Shown: piece by piece, positions 1-9,312 of the stretch | How the letters are laid out: each line of letters opens with the position of its first letter | Position numbering within the stretch: the first letter of the stretch is position 1 | Assembly: GCA_024636295.1 (NCBI GenBank) | Contig: JAGXHI010000045.1 | Location: 1 to 64,000, forward strand | DNA from: Desulfuromonadales bacterium | GTDB lineage: Bacteria; Desulfobacterota; Desulfuromonadia; Desulfuromonadales; JAGXHI01 | Length of the DNA: 64,000 nucleotides | Direction of reading: 5' to 3' | Made by a program: the position numbers and the translations under genes | The notes under the pieces: model-generated | Databases searched by the model: none | Told to the model about the DNA's origin: nothing | What the model saw: only the letters and a program-made list of their open reading frames with translations

Positions 1-2
1 TC

Positions 3-460
3 TACATCGAGCCCTGGCGGGCGCGGGCCTTTCCCGTGCTCAAGGACCTGATGGTGGACCGCGGCGCGCTCGAGCGCATCATCCAGGCCTACGGCTATAT
101 CTCGCCGCACACCGGCGGGATTCCCGACGGCAACGCCATCCTCGTACCCAAGCCCAAAGCCGACAAGTCCATGGACGCCGCCGCCGCATCGGCTGCGGGG
201 CCTGCATAGCGGCCTGTCCCAACGCCTCGGCGATGCTCTTTACCGCGGCGAAAGTCTCGCACCTGGGACTTCTTCCCCAGGGAGAGATCGAAGCGGCCCG
301 GCGGGTCAAGGCCATGGTCAAGGCCATGGACGCCGAGGGTTTCGGCAACTGCACCAATCATTACGAATGCGAGAAGGCCTGCCCCAAGGGGATCAAGGTG
401 ACCTTCATCTCCCGGATGAACCGGGAGCTCATGAAGGCCCTGCCCCAAGGGGAGCGCTGA
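3..460 (+). pseudogene. Fumarate reductase/succinate dehydrogenase iron-sulfur subunit, 5'-truncated by the window edge, with an apparent -1 frameshift near 186
   Basis: Frame from 3 encodes [34 protein letters not shown]...MDAAA; a frame from 188 continues [32 protein letters not shown]...[17 protein letters not shown] to a stop at 460. The two join at the expected first Cys codon of the Fe-S motif. Confidence 0.8.
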
Positions 461-490
461 GAGAGCCTGAAGGCGAGGTGCTGAGTATCC

Positions 491-521
491 GGGGCGGTTC
501 CAACAGGGGCCGCCCCTTTTT
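491..521 (+). terminator. Rho-independent terminator after the FrdB/SdhB-like gene
   Basis: GGGGCGG-ttccaacaggg-CCGCCCC followed by TTTTT. Confidence 0.75.
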
Positions 522-634
522 CGAGACGAAATTTTTGTACGTTAGGGATATCCTGCGTACCCTTTAAGAGCCCGGAAATGTTTGACATGGGTACGGAGGT
601 TCTTTAGGATGGGGAGAATTTTCAATTCCGGAGA

Positions 635-1615
635 TTGATGCTGTCTATGGAAAAAGCCCAGGCTCTCCTTCAAAATGAAATGAAACGGGTGGAAGCCCAG
701 TTCAAGCAGGATCTCTCCTCGGAAGTCCCGCTCATCCCCAAGGTTGGCGAATACGTACTGGCCAGCGGCGGCAAGCGGATTCGGCCTCTGCTTGTTCTGC
801 TGTGCTCCAGGCTCGCCGGGTATTCAGGTGATGCCCATATCGGCCTGGCCAGCGTCGTCGAATTCATTCATACCGCCACCCTGCTTCATGACGATGTGGT
901 GGACGGGGCCGTACTCAGGCGCGGGAATGCTTCGGCCAATTCGGTGTGGGGAAACGAGGCCTCGGTTCTAGTGGGAGATTTCCTGTTCGCCAAATCTTTC
1001 GCCCTCATGGTCAGGGGCGGGAATCTCCGCATTCTCCAGGTTCTTTCCGATACGACCACCATGATGGCCGAAGGGGAAGTGCTCCAGTTGATCAGCACCT
1101 GTGATCTGGACCTGGACGAAGACCGGTACATCACCGTGGTCAAGAACAAGACCGCCATACTCATCGCAGGCGCCTGCCAGTGCGGCGGCATTCTGGGAGG
1201 GGTGAGCGAGCAACAGGAGAACGCCCTCAACGTCTTCGGAATGAAGCTCGGGATTGCGTTTCAGTTCATGGATGACGCCCTTGACTATATTGCAGAGCAG
1301 TCGGAATTTGGAAAAACAAGGGGGCGCGACCTGGCAGAAGGCAAGATGACCCTACCCCTGATCCATGCGCTGAAAAAATGCGATCCGTCGGAAAAAGATC
1401 GGATCGGACTGATCATAGAGAGCGATGAATTATCCGAAGCCGAAATTGATTGGGTCGTATCTTTCATTAATGCATACGGCGGTATCGAATACACTCGCAG
1501 GCGGGCGCAGGAACTGGTGGAATCCGCCAAGGATTTATTGAAGGTCTTTCCTGACAACGAGGATAAAGAAGCCCTTTTTGAACTGGCGGATTACGTCGTC
1601 AGCCGCCGAATGTAA
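635..1615 (+). CDS. ispB: Polyprenyl (octaprenyl-type) diphosphate synthase
   Basis: GGKRIRPLL and LLHDDVVD and FQFMDDALDY motifs of trans-isoprenyl diphosphate synthases. Confidence 0.9.
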   Translation: MMLSMEKAQALLQNEMKRVEAQFKQDLSSEVPLIPKVGEYVLASGGKRIRPLLVLLCSRLAGYSGDAHIGLASVVEFIHTATLLHDDVVDGAVLRRGNASANSVWGNEASVLVGDFLFAKSFALMVRGGNLRILQVLSDTTTMMAEGEVLQLISTCDLDLDEDRYITVVKNKTAILIAGACQCGGILGGVSEQQENALNVFGMKLGIAFQFMDDALDYIAEQSEFGKTRGRDLAEGKMTLPLIHALKKCDPSEKDRIGLIIESDELSEAEIDWVVSFINAYGGIEYTRRRAQELVESAKDLLKVFPDNEDKEALFELADYVVSRRM

Positions 1616-1650
1616 AAACAGAGTATAGAGTATATAATAAATATTAAAAT

Positions 1651-1688
1651 TGCCTTTCGTGGAATCCTCCGAAGGGCATTTTTTTTTG
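1651..1688 (+). terminator. Rho-independent terminator
   Basis: GCCTTTCG...CGAAGGGC hairpin followed by a long T run. Confidence 0.75.
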
Positions 1689-1849
1689 GACTGCGCACCG
1701 CCGGATCTTTAAACTCGAGTACTTTCTCGTGCCCCCCTAATGACGGCTGCCTCGCCCTGGGTCCGGCGGCAATCGCTGCGAGGCAAACGTCCTGATTGCC
1801 ATTTCAGAATTAATCTTTTCACGCCTGCAGGTTCCTCTGGCACAGAGGG

Positions 1850-4150
1850 TTGAATATGTTTAGAATGGAAGGATTCATTTCTCTTGATTCCGGGCGTCTG
1901 TTGCATATGTACGATCCAAATGAAAATCCCGGTCTGCTACAGGATGTTCTGAATGCCTGTTCAGACCTCCTTTTTCTGGTTCGATTCCCGTCGGGCGAAA
2001 TTATCCAGGTCAATGAGGAAGCCGGACGCAGTCTGGGAATCTGCCCTGGTGAGATTCCTCTTTTCAGTTGGGAGGAGATCACGGATTTTCCGCTGGAGAC
2101 CCTCGCGGGGGGCGATACTTTTCGGATCCGTCTGAGGGGCGGTTCGGGCCAAAAAGTCGAAGCGAAGGCTTTCGCCCGGAAGTCGAGGACGGATGAATCA
2201 CTTCTACTGGTGAAGGCACAGGATCTGCCCGACCCTGCTATCGGATCTACGGATACGGAGAAGGCGCTCAAAACCCATCAGATCCTGCTCCACTCCCTTC
2301 TCAATTCCATCGATAATGCCGTTCTGGCGCTTGACCGCGATTTCCGGGTCATCTACTTCAACAAGGAATATCTGCGGCTCTATCCATTCGGGCGCAAATT
2401 CATGAACCGCCGGCCCCATATGAAGGAGATTATAAGCCGGGCCTGTGAAATCGGCATCTATCCGGAGGAACAGAGGGAAGAACTGACTGCGAGGCGGTTC
2501 GATCACCTGCGCGATGCCGGGGAGCATGGTCTTTTCAAGATCCCTCGCCAGGACGGTATCGTCGTCGAGGGATTTGCGACAAAGCTTCCCATGGAAGGTT
2601 ACCTGATCACCTATCGCGACATCACGGAACAGAAAAGATCGGAAAAAAGGAGTCGAGAGGCCTATAGCGCGCTGGAAATGGCGAATGATCGCTTAAATGG
2701 CATCATTGAAGGGACACATGATCCAATTGCCGCTATGGATATGAGTTACAGGTTCCTTGCATTCAACAGCGCTTATCGGGTCCACCTCAACCGACATTTT
2801 CAGATTCGACCCCGGTTGGGAGAGACACTTTCTCAGGTATTCTCTTCAAGGCCGGAGGATTTGCAGGCCGCCATGGACACGTGGAGCCAGGCGCTCAATG
2901 GTGAGACCTTTACCAGGATATGGCACAGGGCGGATGAAGAAGGGCGAACCTTTCATTATGAGGTCTCCTTCAATCCCATATGGGATGAAAAAGGAGAACA
3001 GATCGGCGCCTCACACATTCTTCGGGACATTTCGGAGCGCCAGCGGAACGAGGACGCCTTGCGGCAGGCTCTGCAGGAGACGGCCGCCGCGAAGGACCGG
3101 ATCGATGCCATTCTCAAATCCGTAGTCGATGGGCTCATGGTCATGGACAACGAAAGCCGAATTATTTTGATGAATCGCGCATCCGAGGAACTCCTGGGTT
3201 TTCGCTTCGTGGAGGCGGTCGGCCGGTTTCTGGAGGATTGCCTGCAGGATACCGATCTGAAGGAGAAACTCTCGACGACACTCCTCCAAAGCAATCCTTC
3301 CCAGCAGGTGGATTTTCTCCTGCCGACAGCGGATCCTGAAAATCCAAGGACCATTCAGGCCCGAACTTCGGTTATGCTCAGCAGGGAAGAGAAAAAGACA
3401 GGAACCATTATCATCCTTCAGGATGTCACCCGGGCGCGCGAAATCGAACGGATGAAAACGGAGTTCGTCTCAATGGCCGCCCATGAACTGCGAACCCCCC
3501 TGACCTCCATCAGGGGGTATTCGGAACTTCTGCTGAACAGGGATTTCTTCGGGGATTTTCCGCCTGAGCAGCAACAGGAATTTCTGCGGGAAATTCAGGA
3601 CAAAACGGAAGTTCTGACCAGAATCATAGAGGACATGCTGAATATCAGCCGGATTGAATCGGGGCAGTGCATCCCTCTTGAAATGAGAGAATTCCGGATG
3701 GATGAACTGATTCGTAAAATCGTCGGGCATTATCGCATGCAGCATCCCGCCTACCGTTTCGACCTTGAATTAGCGGCCAGGGGCGACGGTCCTGTTTGCG
3801 CCGATCGACACAAGGTACTGCAGGTTCTGGAAAATCTCCTCAGCAATGCCGTCAAGTATTCTCCGGCAGGGGGCCAGGTCAGGATCAGCGGACATGCCAC
3901 TCCCACCTGCTATGAAGTGGCGGTGGAAGATGAAGGCATCGGAATGACCCCGGAGCAGGTCGAGCGAATTTACGATAAATTCTACCGCGCCGATTTTTCT
4001 ACCACAGCCTACGGCGGCCTTGGGCTCGGGATGAGCATCGTGAAAAACATCATCCAGAGTCATGGCGGTCAGATCGAAGTGTGGAGCCGTCCTCATCAGG
4101 GAACGAAAGTTTTCTTCAGCATTCCCCTGGGACGAGACGGATTCTGTTGA
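1850..4150 (+). CDS. Multi-PAS sensor histidine kinase
   Basis: Several PAS/PAC-like segments (HILRDISERQ, YRDITEQK), HisKA H-box MAAHELRTPLTSIRGYSELLL, HATPase DRHKVLQVLENLLSNAVKYS and GGLGLGMSIVK. Confidence 0.9.
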   Translation: MNMFRMEGFISLDSGRLLHMYDPNENPGLLQDVLNACSDLLFLVRFPSGEIIQVNEEAGRSLGICPGEIPLFSWEEITDFPLETLAGGDTFRIRLRGGSGQKVEAKAFARKSRTDESLLLVKAQDLPDPAIGSTDTEKALKTHQILLHSLLNSIDNAVLALDRDFRVIYFNKEYLRLYPFGRKFMNRRPHMKEIISRACEIGIYPEEQREELTARRFDHLRDAGEHGLFKIPRQDGIVVEGFATKLPMEGYLITYRDITEQKRSEKRSREAYSALEMANDRLNGIIEGTHDPIAAMDMSYRFLAFNSAYRVHLNRHFQIRPRLGETLSQVFSSRPEDLQAAMDTWSQALNGETFTRIWHRADEEGRTFHYEVSFNPIWDEKGEQIGASHILRDISERQRNEDALRQALQETAAAKDRIDAILKSVVDGLMVMDNESRIILMNRASEELLGFRFVEAVGRFLEDCLQDTDLKEKLSTTLLQSNPSQQVDFLLPTADPENPRTIQARTSVMLSREEKKTGTIIILQDVTRAREIERMKTEFVSMAAHELRTPLTSIRGYSELLLNRDFFGDFPPEQQQEFLREIQDKTEVLTRIIEDMLNISRIESGQCIPLEMREFRMDELIRKIVGHYRMQHPAYRFDLELAARGDGPVCADRHKVLQVLENLLSNAVKYSPAGGQVRISGHATPTCYEVAVEDEGIGMTPEQVERIYDKFYRADFSTTAYGGLGLGMSIVKNIIQSHGGQIEVWSRPHQGTKVFFSIPLGRDGFC

Positions 4151-4256
4151 AAGCATCAACGTTTTGCATTATAAGGTCGAAAACAACTTCAGAGTCCTGG
4201 AATTTAACCTGTATGCGGTTTTCCTCCGGCGGCCGCCGCACCGTCCCAGAGGACGA

Positions 4257-5003
4257 ATGAGAACCGAACTTCAGCTTGATATTCTGCCGCAGCCTGATGA
4301 GACCTCCTGCGGCCCAACCTGCCTGCACGCACTTTACCGCTACTATGGCAGCGACATCAGCCTGGAGCAGGTCGTTCGTGAAGTATCCATGCTTGAAGAA
4401 GGTGGGACTCTGGCCGTATGGCTGGCGTGCGATGCTCTGAGACGGGGGTTTTCGGCCACCATATATACTTACAAACTGCAGCTTTTCGACCCCACCTGGC
4501 TCATCCCCGGAGGTCCCGACCTGCGGGAAAAACTTCGCGCCCAGATGCTGTTCAAAAAGAACGATCCAAAGCTGGTTGCCGCAAGCCGCGCCTACATCGA
4601 ATTCATCGATCTCGGCGGCCTGCTTTGCTTCGAGGATCTGACCCCAGGGCTGATCCGCCGGCACCTGAAACAATCTATTCCGGTTCTTACCGGACTGAGT
4701 GCCACATATCTTTATCGCAGCGCTCGCGAATTCGGATTCGAGGGAGATTTCGATGATATCCGCGGGGAACCGGCCGGGCACTTTGTTGTGCTGGCAGGAT
4801 ACGACCGCGGGCGGCGCACCGTACTGCTGGCCGATCCTCTCCATTCCAATCCTGTTTCCGAGGGCCGGTTGTATGAAATGAACATTCATCGGGTGATCTG
4901 TTCCATCCTGTTGGGCGTGCTTACCTATGATGCCAATCTTCTAGTCATTCGTCCCCCCAAAAAGAAAAAGGACCGCTTGCATGCCGACGCTCATCGTCGT
5001 TGA
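4257..5003 (+). CDS. C39/papain-like cysteine peptidase-family protein of the ATP-grasp cluster
   Basis: LPQPDETSCGPTCLHALYRYYG (Gln...Cys), GHFVVLAGYD (His) and LADPLHSN (Asp) pattern of C39-like peptidases. ATG at 4257 is a better start than the ORF start at 4062, which overlaps the kinase. Confidence 0.75.
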   Translation: MRTELQLDILPQPDETSCGPTCLHALYRYYGSDISLEQVVREVSMLEEGGTLAVWLACDALRRGFSATIYTYKLQLFDPTWLIPGGPDLREKLRAQMLFKKNDPKLVAASRAYIEFIDLGGLLCFEDLTPGLIRRHLKQSIPVLTGLSATYLYRSAREFGFEGDFDDIRGEPAGHFVVLAGYDRGRRTVLLADPLHSNPVSEGRLYEMNIHRVICSILLGVLTYDANLLVIRPPKKKKDRLHADAHRR

Positions 5004-6456
5004 CGACCCGCGAAAATGGGTTCTTGACATTCCAGAAGTCGAAGTGGTCCCGGCACGGGCCTACCTGACCGACCCGACCTATGCCGAACGGCGTCGGGCG
5101 AAGGTGTTCAATCTCTGCCGATCCTATAAATACCAGAGTATCGGATATTACGTTTCCCTGCTGGCCACCGCCAGGGGTCACAAACCCCTGCCCGGCGTCA
5201 CCACGATTCAGGACTTGAAGTCGGGCTCTCTCATCCGCGGATTTTCCGAAGAGCTCGATCAGCTTATCCAGAAAAGCCTGGCGCCGCTTCAGTCGAGGGA
5301 ATTCGTACTGAGCATCTATTTCGGCCGAAACCTCGCCAAAAGGTATGACCGGCTGAGCCAGCAGCTCTTCAATCTTCTCCCCGCCCCTCTTCTTCGTGCG
5401 ACCTTCGCCTTGCAGGAAAAGAGCGGAAAATGGCAGATGCTGAGCATTACCCCCGTGGCGGCAAGCGAAATCCCCGAGGACCATCGCTCTTTCGTGCAGG
5501 AGGTAGCCCGGGATTTTTTTAAAGCGCGCAGGCGCGGCACCGAGAAGCGCGCCTCCGGTTATGATCTGGCCATCCTGGTTTCCCCCGATGAAAAGGAGCC
5601 TCCCTCCAATGAACGCGCTCTTCAGCGGTTTCTTCGCGCTGCCGATGCCGTGGGGATGAATGCGGAGTTCATAGGGCGGGAGGATTTCGGCCGCCTGTCG
5701 GAATTCGACGGCCTGTTCATCCGGGAAACCACCAACGTAAACCACCATACCTATCGTTTCGCCCGCAAAGCCGCTGCGGAAGGGCTCGTCGTGGTGGATG
5801 ACCCCGAATCGATCCTCAAGTGCACCAACAAGGTCTTTCTGGCTGAAATCCTGGAGCGCAACAAAGTCCGGATCCCCCGCACATTGATTGTCCATCGCAG
5901 CAACCGTGATCGGGTCGAGACCGAACTGGGGCTGCCGTGCATTCTTAAACAGCCGGACAGCTCCTTCTCGCGTGGCGTGGTCAAGGTGGAGACAACAAAG
6001 GAACTTCGGGACGCGATAAAGGGATTACTGGAGAAGTCCGATCTGATCATCGCCCAGGAGTTTCTTCCCACCCCTTTCGACTGGCGCATCGGTGTTTTCG
6101 ATCGGCAGCCTCTCTATGCCTGCAAGTATTACATGGCAAAGGAACATTGGCAGATTCTGAAGCGGGATGCTGGAGGGCGGAAATGTGATGAAGGACGGTT
6201 CGAGACCCTGCCGGTGGAGCATGTGCCGACGCAGGTTCTCCGCACTGCTCTCCGGGCGGCAAATCTCATCGGGGACGGTCTTTACGGGGTGGATCTCAAG
6301 GAGGTCGGGAACCGTGTCTACATCATCGAAGTGAATGACAATCCCAATATCGATGCCGGGGTGGAAGATCAGGCGCTCAAAGAGGAAATCTACCTGCGCA
6401 TCATGCGGGTGCTGCTGCGAAGGATTGAAAACAGCAAAACCGGATTGAGGGCATGA
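4981..6456 (+). CDS. RimK-like ATP-grasp ligase with RLAN-type N-terminal domain
   Basis: C-terminal ATP-grasp signatures: CILKQPDSSFSRGVVKV, IIAQEFLPTPFDWRIGVFDRQPLYACKYYM, YGVDLKEVGNRVYIIEVNDNPNIDAG; ~200 aa N-terminal extension. Overlaps the preceding CDS by 23 nt. Confidence 0.85.
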   Translation: MPTLIVVDDPRKWVLDIPEVEVVPARAYLTDPTYAERRRAKVFNLCRSYKYQSIGYYVSLLATARGHKPLPGVTTIQDLKSGSLIRGFSEELDQLIQKSLAPLQSREFVLSIYFGRNLAKRYDRLSQQLFNLLPAPLLRATFALQEKSGKWQMLSITPVAASEIPEDHRSFVQEVARDFFKARRRGTEKRASGYDLAILVSPDEKEPPSNERALQRFLRAADAVGMNAEFIGREDFGRLSEFDGLFIRETTNVNHHTYRFARKAAAEGLVVVDDPESILKCTNKVFLAEILERNKVRIPRTLIVHRSNRDRVETELGLPCILKQPDSSFSRGVVKVETTKELRDAIKGLLEKSDLIIAQEFLPTPFDWRIGVFDRQPLYACKYYMAKEHWQILKRDAGGRKCDEGRFETLPVEHVPTQVLRTALRAANLIGDGLYGVDLKEVGNRVYIIEVNDNPNIDAGVEDQALKEEIYLRIMRVLLRRIENSKTGLRA

Positions 6457-7706
6457 GCCGCAGGAGGCGACTGCATCTTTTCGAAGGATTCGGGGTCGAG
6501 CTGGAATACATGATTGTCGATCGGGAGTCCTTCTCCGTGCGGCCCATCGCCGACCGCATCCTCAAAAACCCCGCCGGCGATATCGTTTCGGAAATCGAAG
6601 TCGGTCTTCTTCGGTGGTCAAACGAGCTGGTTCTTCATGTCCTGGAATTGAAGACCAACGGTCCGGCGCCCTCTCTCTCCGGTCTGGGGAAAGTATTCTC
6701 AGAGCATATCGGTCGGGTCAATGCCCTGCTGGAGCCCTTCGGGGCGGTTCTCATGCCGGGGGCCATGCATCCCTGGATGGATCCTGCCCGTGAGATGCGG
6801 CTCTGGCCCCACGAAAACAGCACCATTTACGATGCATACAACCGCATCTTCGGCTGCAGGGGCCACGGTTGGGCCAACCTGCAGAGCGCGCACCTGAATC
6901 TTCCTTTTGCCGGCGATAGCGAGTTTGCCCGACTGCACGCCGCGGTCCGGCTGTTGCTTCCCATTCTTCCTGCTCTGGCCGCCTCCTCTCCGGTCATGGA
7001 GGGAGCGATCACAGGTTTTCTCGATACCCGACTGGAAGTCTATCGGCTGAACCAGCGCAGGGTCCCCTCCGTCGCGGGCCGTATCATTCCCGAACCGGCC
7101 TCCGGACGCACCGAATACCGCCGAAATATCCTGAATCCGATGTACGAGGAAATCGCCTCCCTGGATCCCGAGGGTGTCCTGCGTCATGAATGGCTCAATT
7201 CGCGGGGTGCCATCGCCCGATTTGAGCGCAGCGCCATAGAAATCAGGATCCTCGACGTTCAGGAACATCCCGCGGCGGACCTGGCCATTCAGGCGTTGAT
7301 CGTAAAAGTCCTTGAAGCCCTTGTCGGAGATGCATGGATTCCCCTGGACCTTCTCCATTCCTTGCCAGTCGAGTCCCTGTCGCCGATATTTCTGCAGACG
7401 GTCCGGGATGGAGAGGCTTCCATGATTGAGGATTCCCTCTACCTGTCCGCCTTGGGGTTTTCGGGAGGTCGCTGCACCGCCGGTGAATTGTGGAGTGATC
7501 TTTCCACCCGGCTCTTTCCGAAAGGGTCGATGGAGGACGTCGAATTCGGTCCCGCTCTCCAGGTCATACTGGAGCAGGGGACACTCGCCCGGAGGATCCT
7601 CAAAGCACTCGGAACAGAACCCGGTTCTGGCCGCCTTCGGAAAATCTGCCGCTCTCTCTGCCGCTGCCTCGCGGAAGGGGCCTCCTTCCAGCCGCACACT
7701 CTCTGA
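6453..7706 (+). CDS. GCS2-family glutamate-cysteine ligase homologue
   Basis: GVELEYMIVD, ELKTNGPAP, MHPWMDP, HGWANLQSAHLNLPF, SAIEIRILDVQEHP, all GCS2-like. ATGA overlap with the ATP-grasp gene. Confidence 0.8.
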   Translation: MSRRRRLHLFEGFGVELEYMIVDRESFSVRPIADRILKNPAGDIVSEIEVGLLRWSNELVLHVLELKTNGPAPSLSGLGKVFSEHIGRVNALLEPFGAVLMPGAMHPWMDPAREMRLWPHENSTIYDAYNRIFGCRGHGWANLQSAHLNLPFAGDSEFARLHAAVRLLLPILPALAASSPVMEGAITGFLDTRLEVYRLNQRRVPSVAGRIIPEPASGRTEYRRNILNPMYEEIASLDPEGVLRHEWLNSRGAIARFERSAIEIRILDVQEHPAADLAIQALIVKVLEALVGDAWIPLDLLHSLPVESLSPIFLQTVRDGEASMIEDSLYLSALGFSGGRCTAGELWSDLSTRLFPKGSMEDVEFGPALQVILEQGTLARRILKALGTEPGSGRLRKICRSLCRCLAEGASFQPHTL

Positions 7707-7798
7707 TTCTTCTCCTTCCGCTACAGCGGTTTCTCCTTTTTTGGCCGGCTGGACATCCTCCTGGTATACTTGTTCCGACGGCCTGACAAGGAGGCTAT

Positions 7799-8815
7799 AT
7801 GAAGGAAGCACTGTTCTGGGAACGAAAAGAGGATCAAAAGGTTCACTGCTCTCTTTGCCGGTTCCGCTGCCTCATTGCCGAAGGGCAGCGGGGTATCTGC
7901 GGGGTCCGGGAGAACCAGGCGGGCGTCCTCTATACGCTCGTGTACGGCAGAAGTATCGCCGAATCCGTCGATCCCATCGAAAAAAAACCACTATTCCACT
8001 ATTATCCCGGCTCCCTCAGCTTTTCAGTTGCCACCGCAGGGTGCAATTTTCGCTGTCTGCACTGCCAGAATTACCAGATCGCTCACCTTCCCCGCACCAG
8101 TCGGACGATCGCCGGGCACGATCTTCCCCCGGAGGAGATCGTACGCAAAGCGGTGGATGCGGGATGTCGCAGCATCTCCTATACCTACACGGAGCCGACG
8201 ATTTTTTACGAGTATGCCCTGGATACGGCGGTTCTCGCCAAAAAGCAGGGGCTCGGCAATGTCTTCGTCACCAACGGCTATATCACCGAGGAGGCACTCA
8301 CCCGAATTGCGCCTTATCTGGACGCTGCCAACGTCGACCTCAAGGGGTTCACGGAAAAATTCTACAGGGAGGTCGCCGGCGCCACACTTCAAGGCGTCCT
8401 CGATTCCCTCAAGGTCTACCGGAAACTCGGCATCTGGATCGAGGTGACCACACTGATCATTCCAGGCCACAACGACAATGAGGCGGACCTGAAGGGAATC
8501 GCCCGCTTCATCGCGGAGGAACTGGGACGTGAGGTCCCCTGGCATGTGACGGCCTTTTACCCCACCTACAGGCTTCAGGACCGCCCTCCGACTCCGGTGG
8601 AAACTCTTCGACGGGCCCGGGATATCGGTCTGGACGCTGGACTCAGATATGTTTACGAGGGAAACATTGCCGGAGAGGGAGGGGAGAACACATTCTGTCC
8701 CTCCTGCGGACGGGAGGTGATTGAACGCTTTGGATTCCGTCTGGGGGAAATACAAATTATCAACGGAAGATGCTCCTTCTGCAAAGAGCCTCTGGACGGC
8801 GTGGGACTGGAATGA
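7799..8815 (+). CDS. amrS: AmmeMemoRadiSam system radical SAM enzyme
   Basis: CSLCRFRCLIAEGQRGICGVREN, radical SAM CNFRCLHCQN, YTEPTIFYEYALDT, VDLKGFTEKFYRE, CPSCGREVIER. Confidence 0.92.
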   Translation: MKEALFWERKEDQKVHCSLCRFRCLIAEGQRGICGVRENQAGVLYTLVYGRSIAESVDPIEKKPLFHYYPGSLSFSVATAGCNFRCLHCQNYQIAHLPRTSRTIAGHDLPPEEIVRKAVDAGCRSISYTYTEPTIFYEYALDTAVLAKKQGLGNVFVTNGYITEEALTRIAPYLDAANVDLKGFTEKFYREVAGATLQGVLDSLKVYRKLGIWIEVTTLIIPGHNDNEADLKGIARFIAEELGREVPWHVTAFYPTYRLQDRPPTPVETLRRARDIGLDAGLRYVYEGNIAGEGGENTFCPSCGREVIERFGFRLGEIQIINGRCSFCKEPLDGVGLE

Positions 8816-8931
8816 AGGAAGCGTTTGACAGGATAGAACGACCTGTTAGATTTTCATTAGGAGATCCTCGACGAGGCGAGTTCCGGTGCTTCGGGAGAGT
8901 GACTTTAGATTGAAAAGGAGGATGGTGAAAT

Positions 8932-9288
8932 ATGGATGAAATGTCCGAACATCTGCAGAGTCTGGTGAAGCCTATCTTTCCCCCGCAGGCGATGGTTCAG
9001 ACCATGAGCCGTTCCGGTGGATACCTCATCTCCGCATCCTGGCGGCTCGGAAGCGGCCGAATGGATAACTGGTCAAAGGAAATTCAGGTGTTGATACCGT
9101 CCGAGGTGGCCGAGCGGTATGCAAAGCTCAACGAGAAGGGAAAGAGCAAGGCGGACGCCAATCTCGTGTCCTTCATAAAGCTGAAGCTGAGTGACTTCAG
9201 GCCGGAGCACGATCGACCCCGTTTTCTGCTCCCACCCGTTGAAACCTGGGAAATCAAATTCGAGGATATTTTCCCTCCCCGAAAGTAG
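8932..9288 (+). CDS. Hypothetical protein (118 aa)
   Basis: AAGGAGG-like RBS upstream, uninterrupted ORF; no family recognised. Confidence 0.6.
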   Translation: MDEMSEHLQSLVKPIFPPQAMVQTMSRSGGYLISASWRLGSGRMDNWSKEIQVLIPSEVAERYAKLNEKGKSKADANLVSFIKLKLSDFRPEHDRPRFLLPPVETWEIKFEDIFPPRK

Positions 9289-9312
9289 ATTCCGAGGGGG
9301 GAGGATCGCCGG

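Noticed and set aside
4945-7811. Large minus-strand ORFs (316 aa at 4945-5895, 370 aa at 6699-7811) opposite the ATP-grasp and GCS2 genes
   Set aside because: Antisense shadows; the plus-strand frames carry the family motifs and coupled starts.
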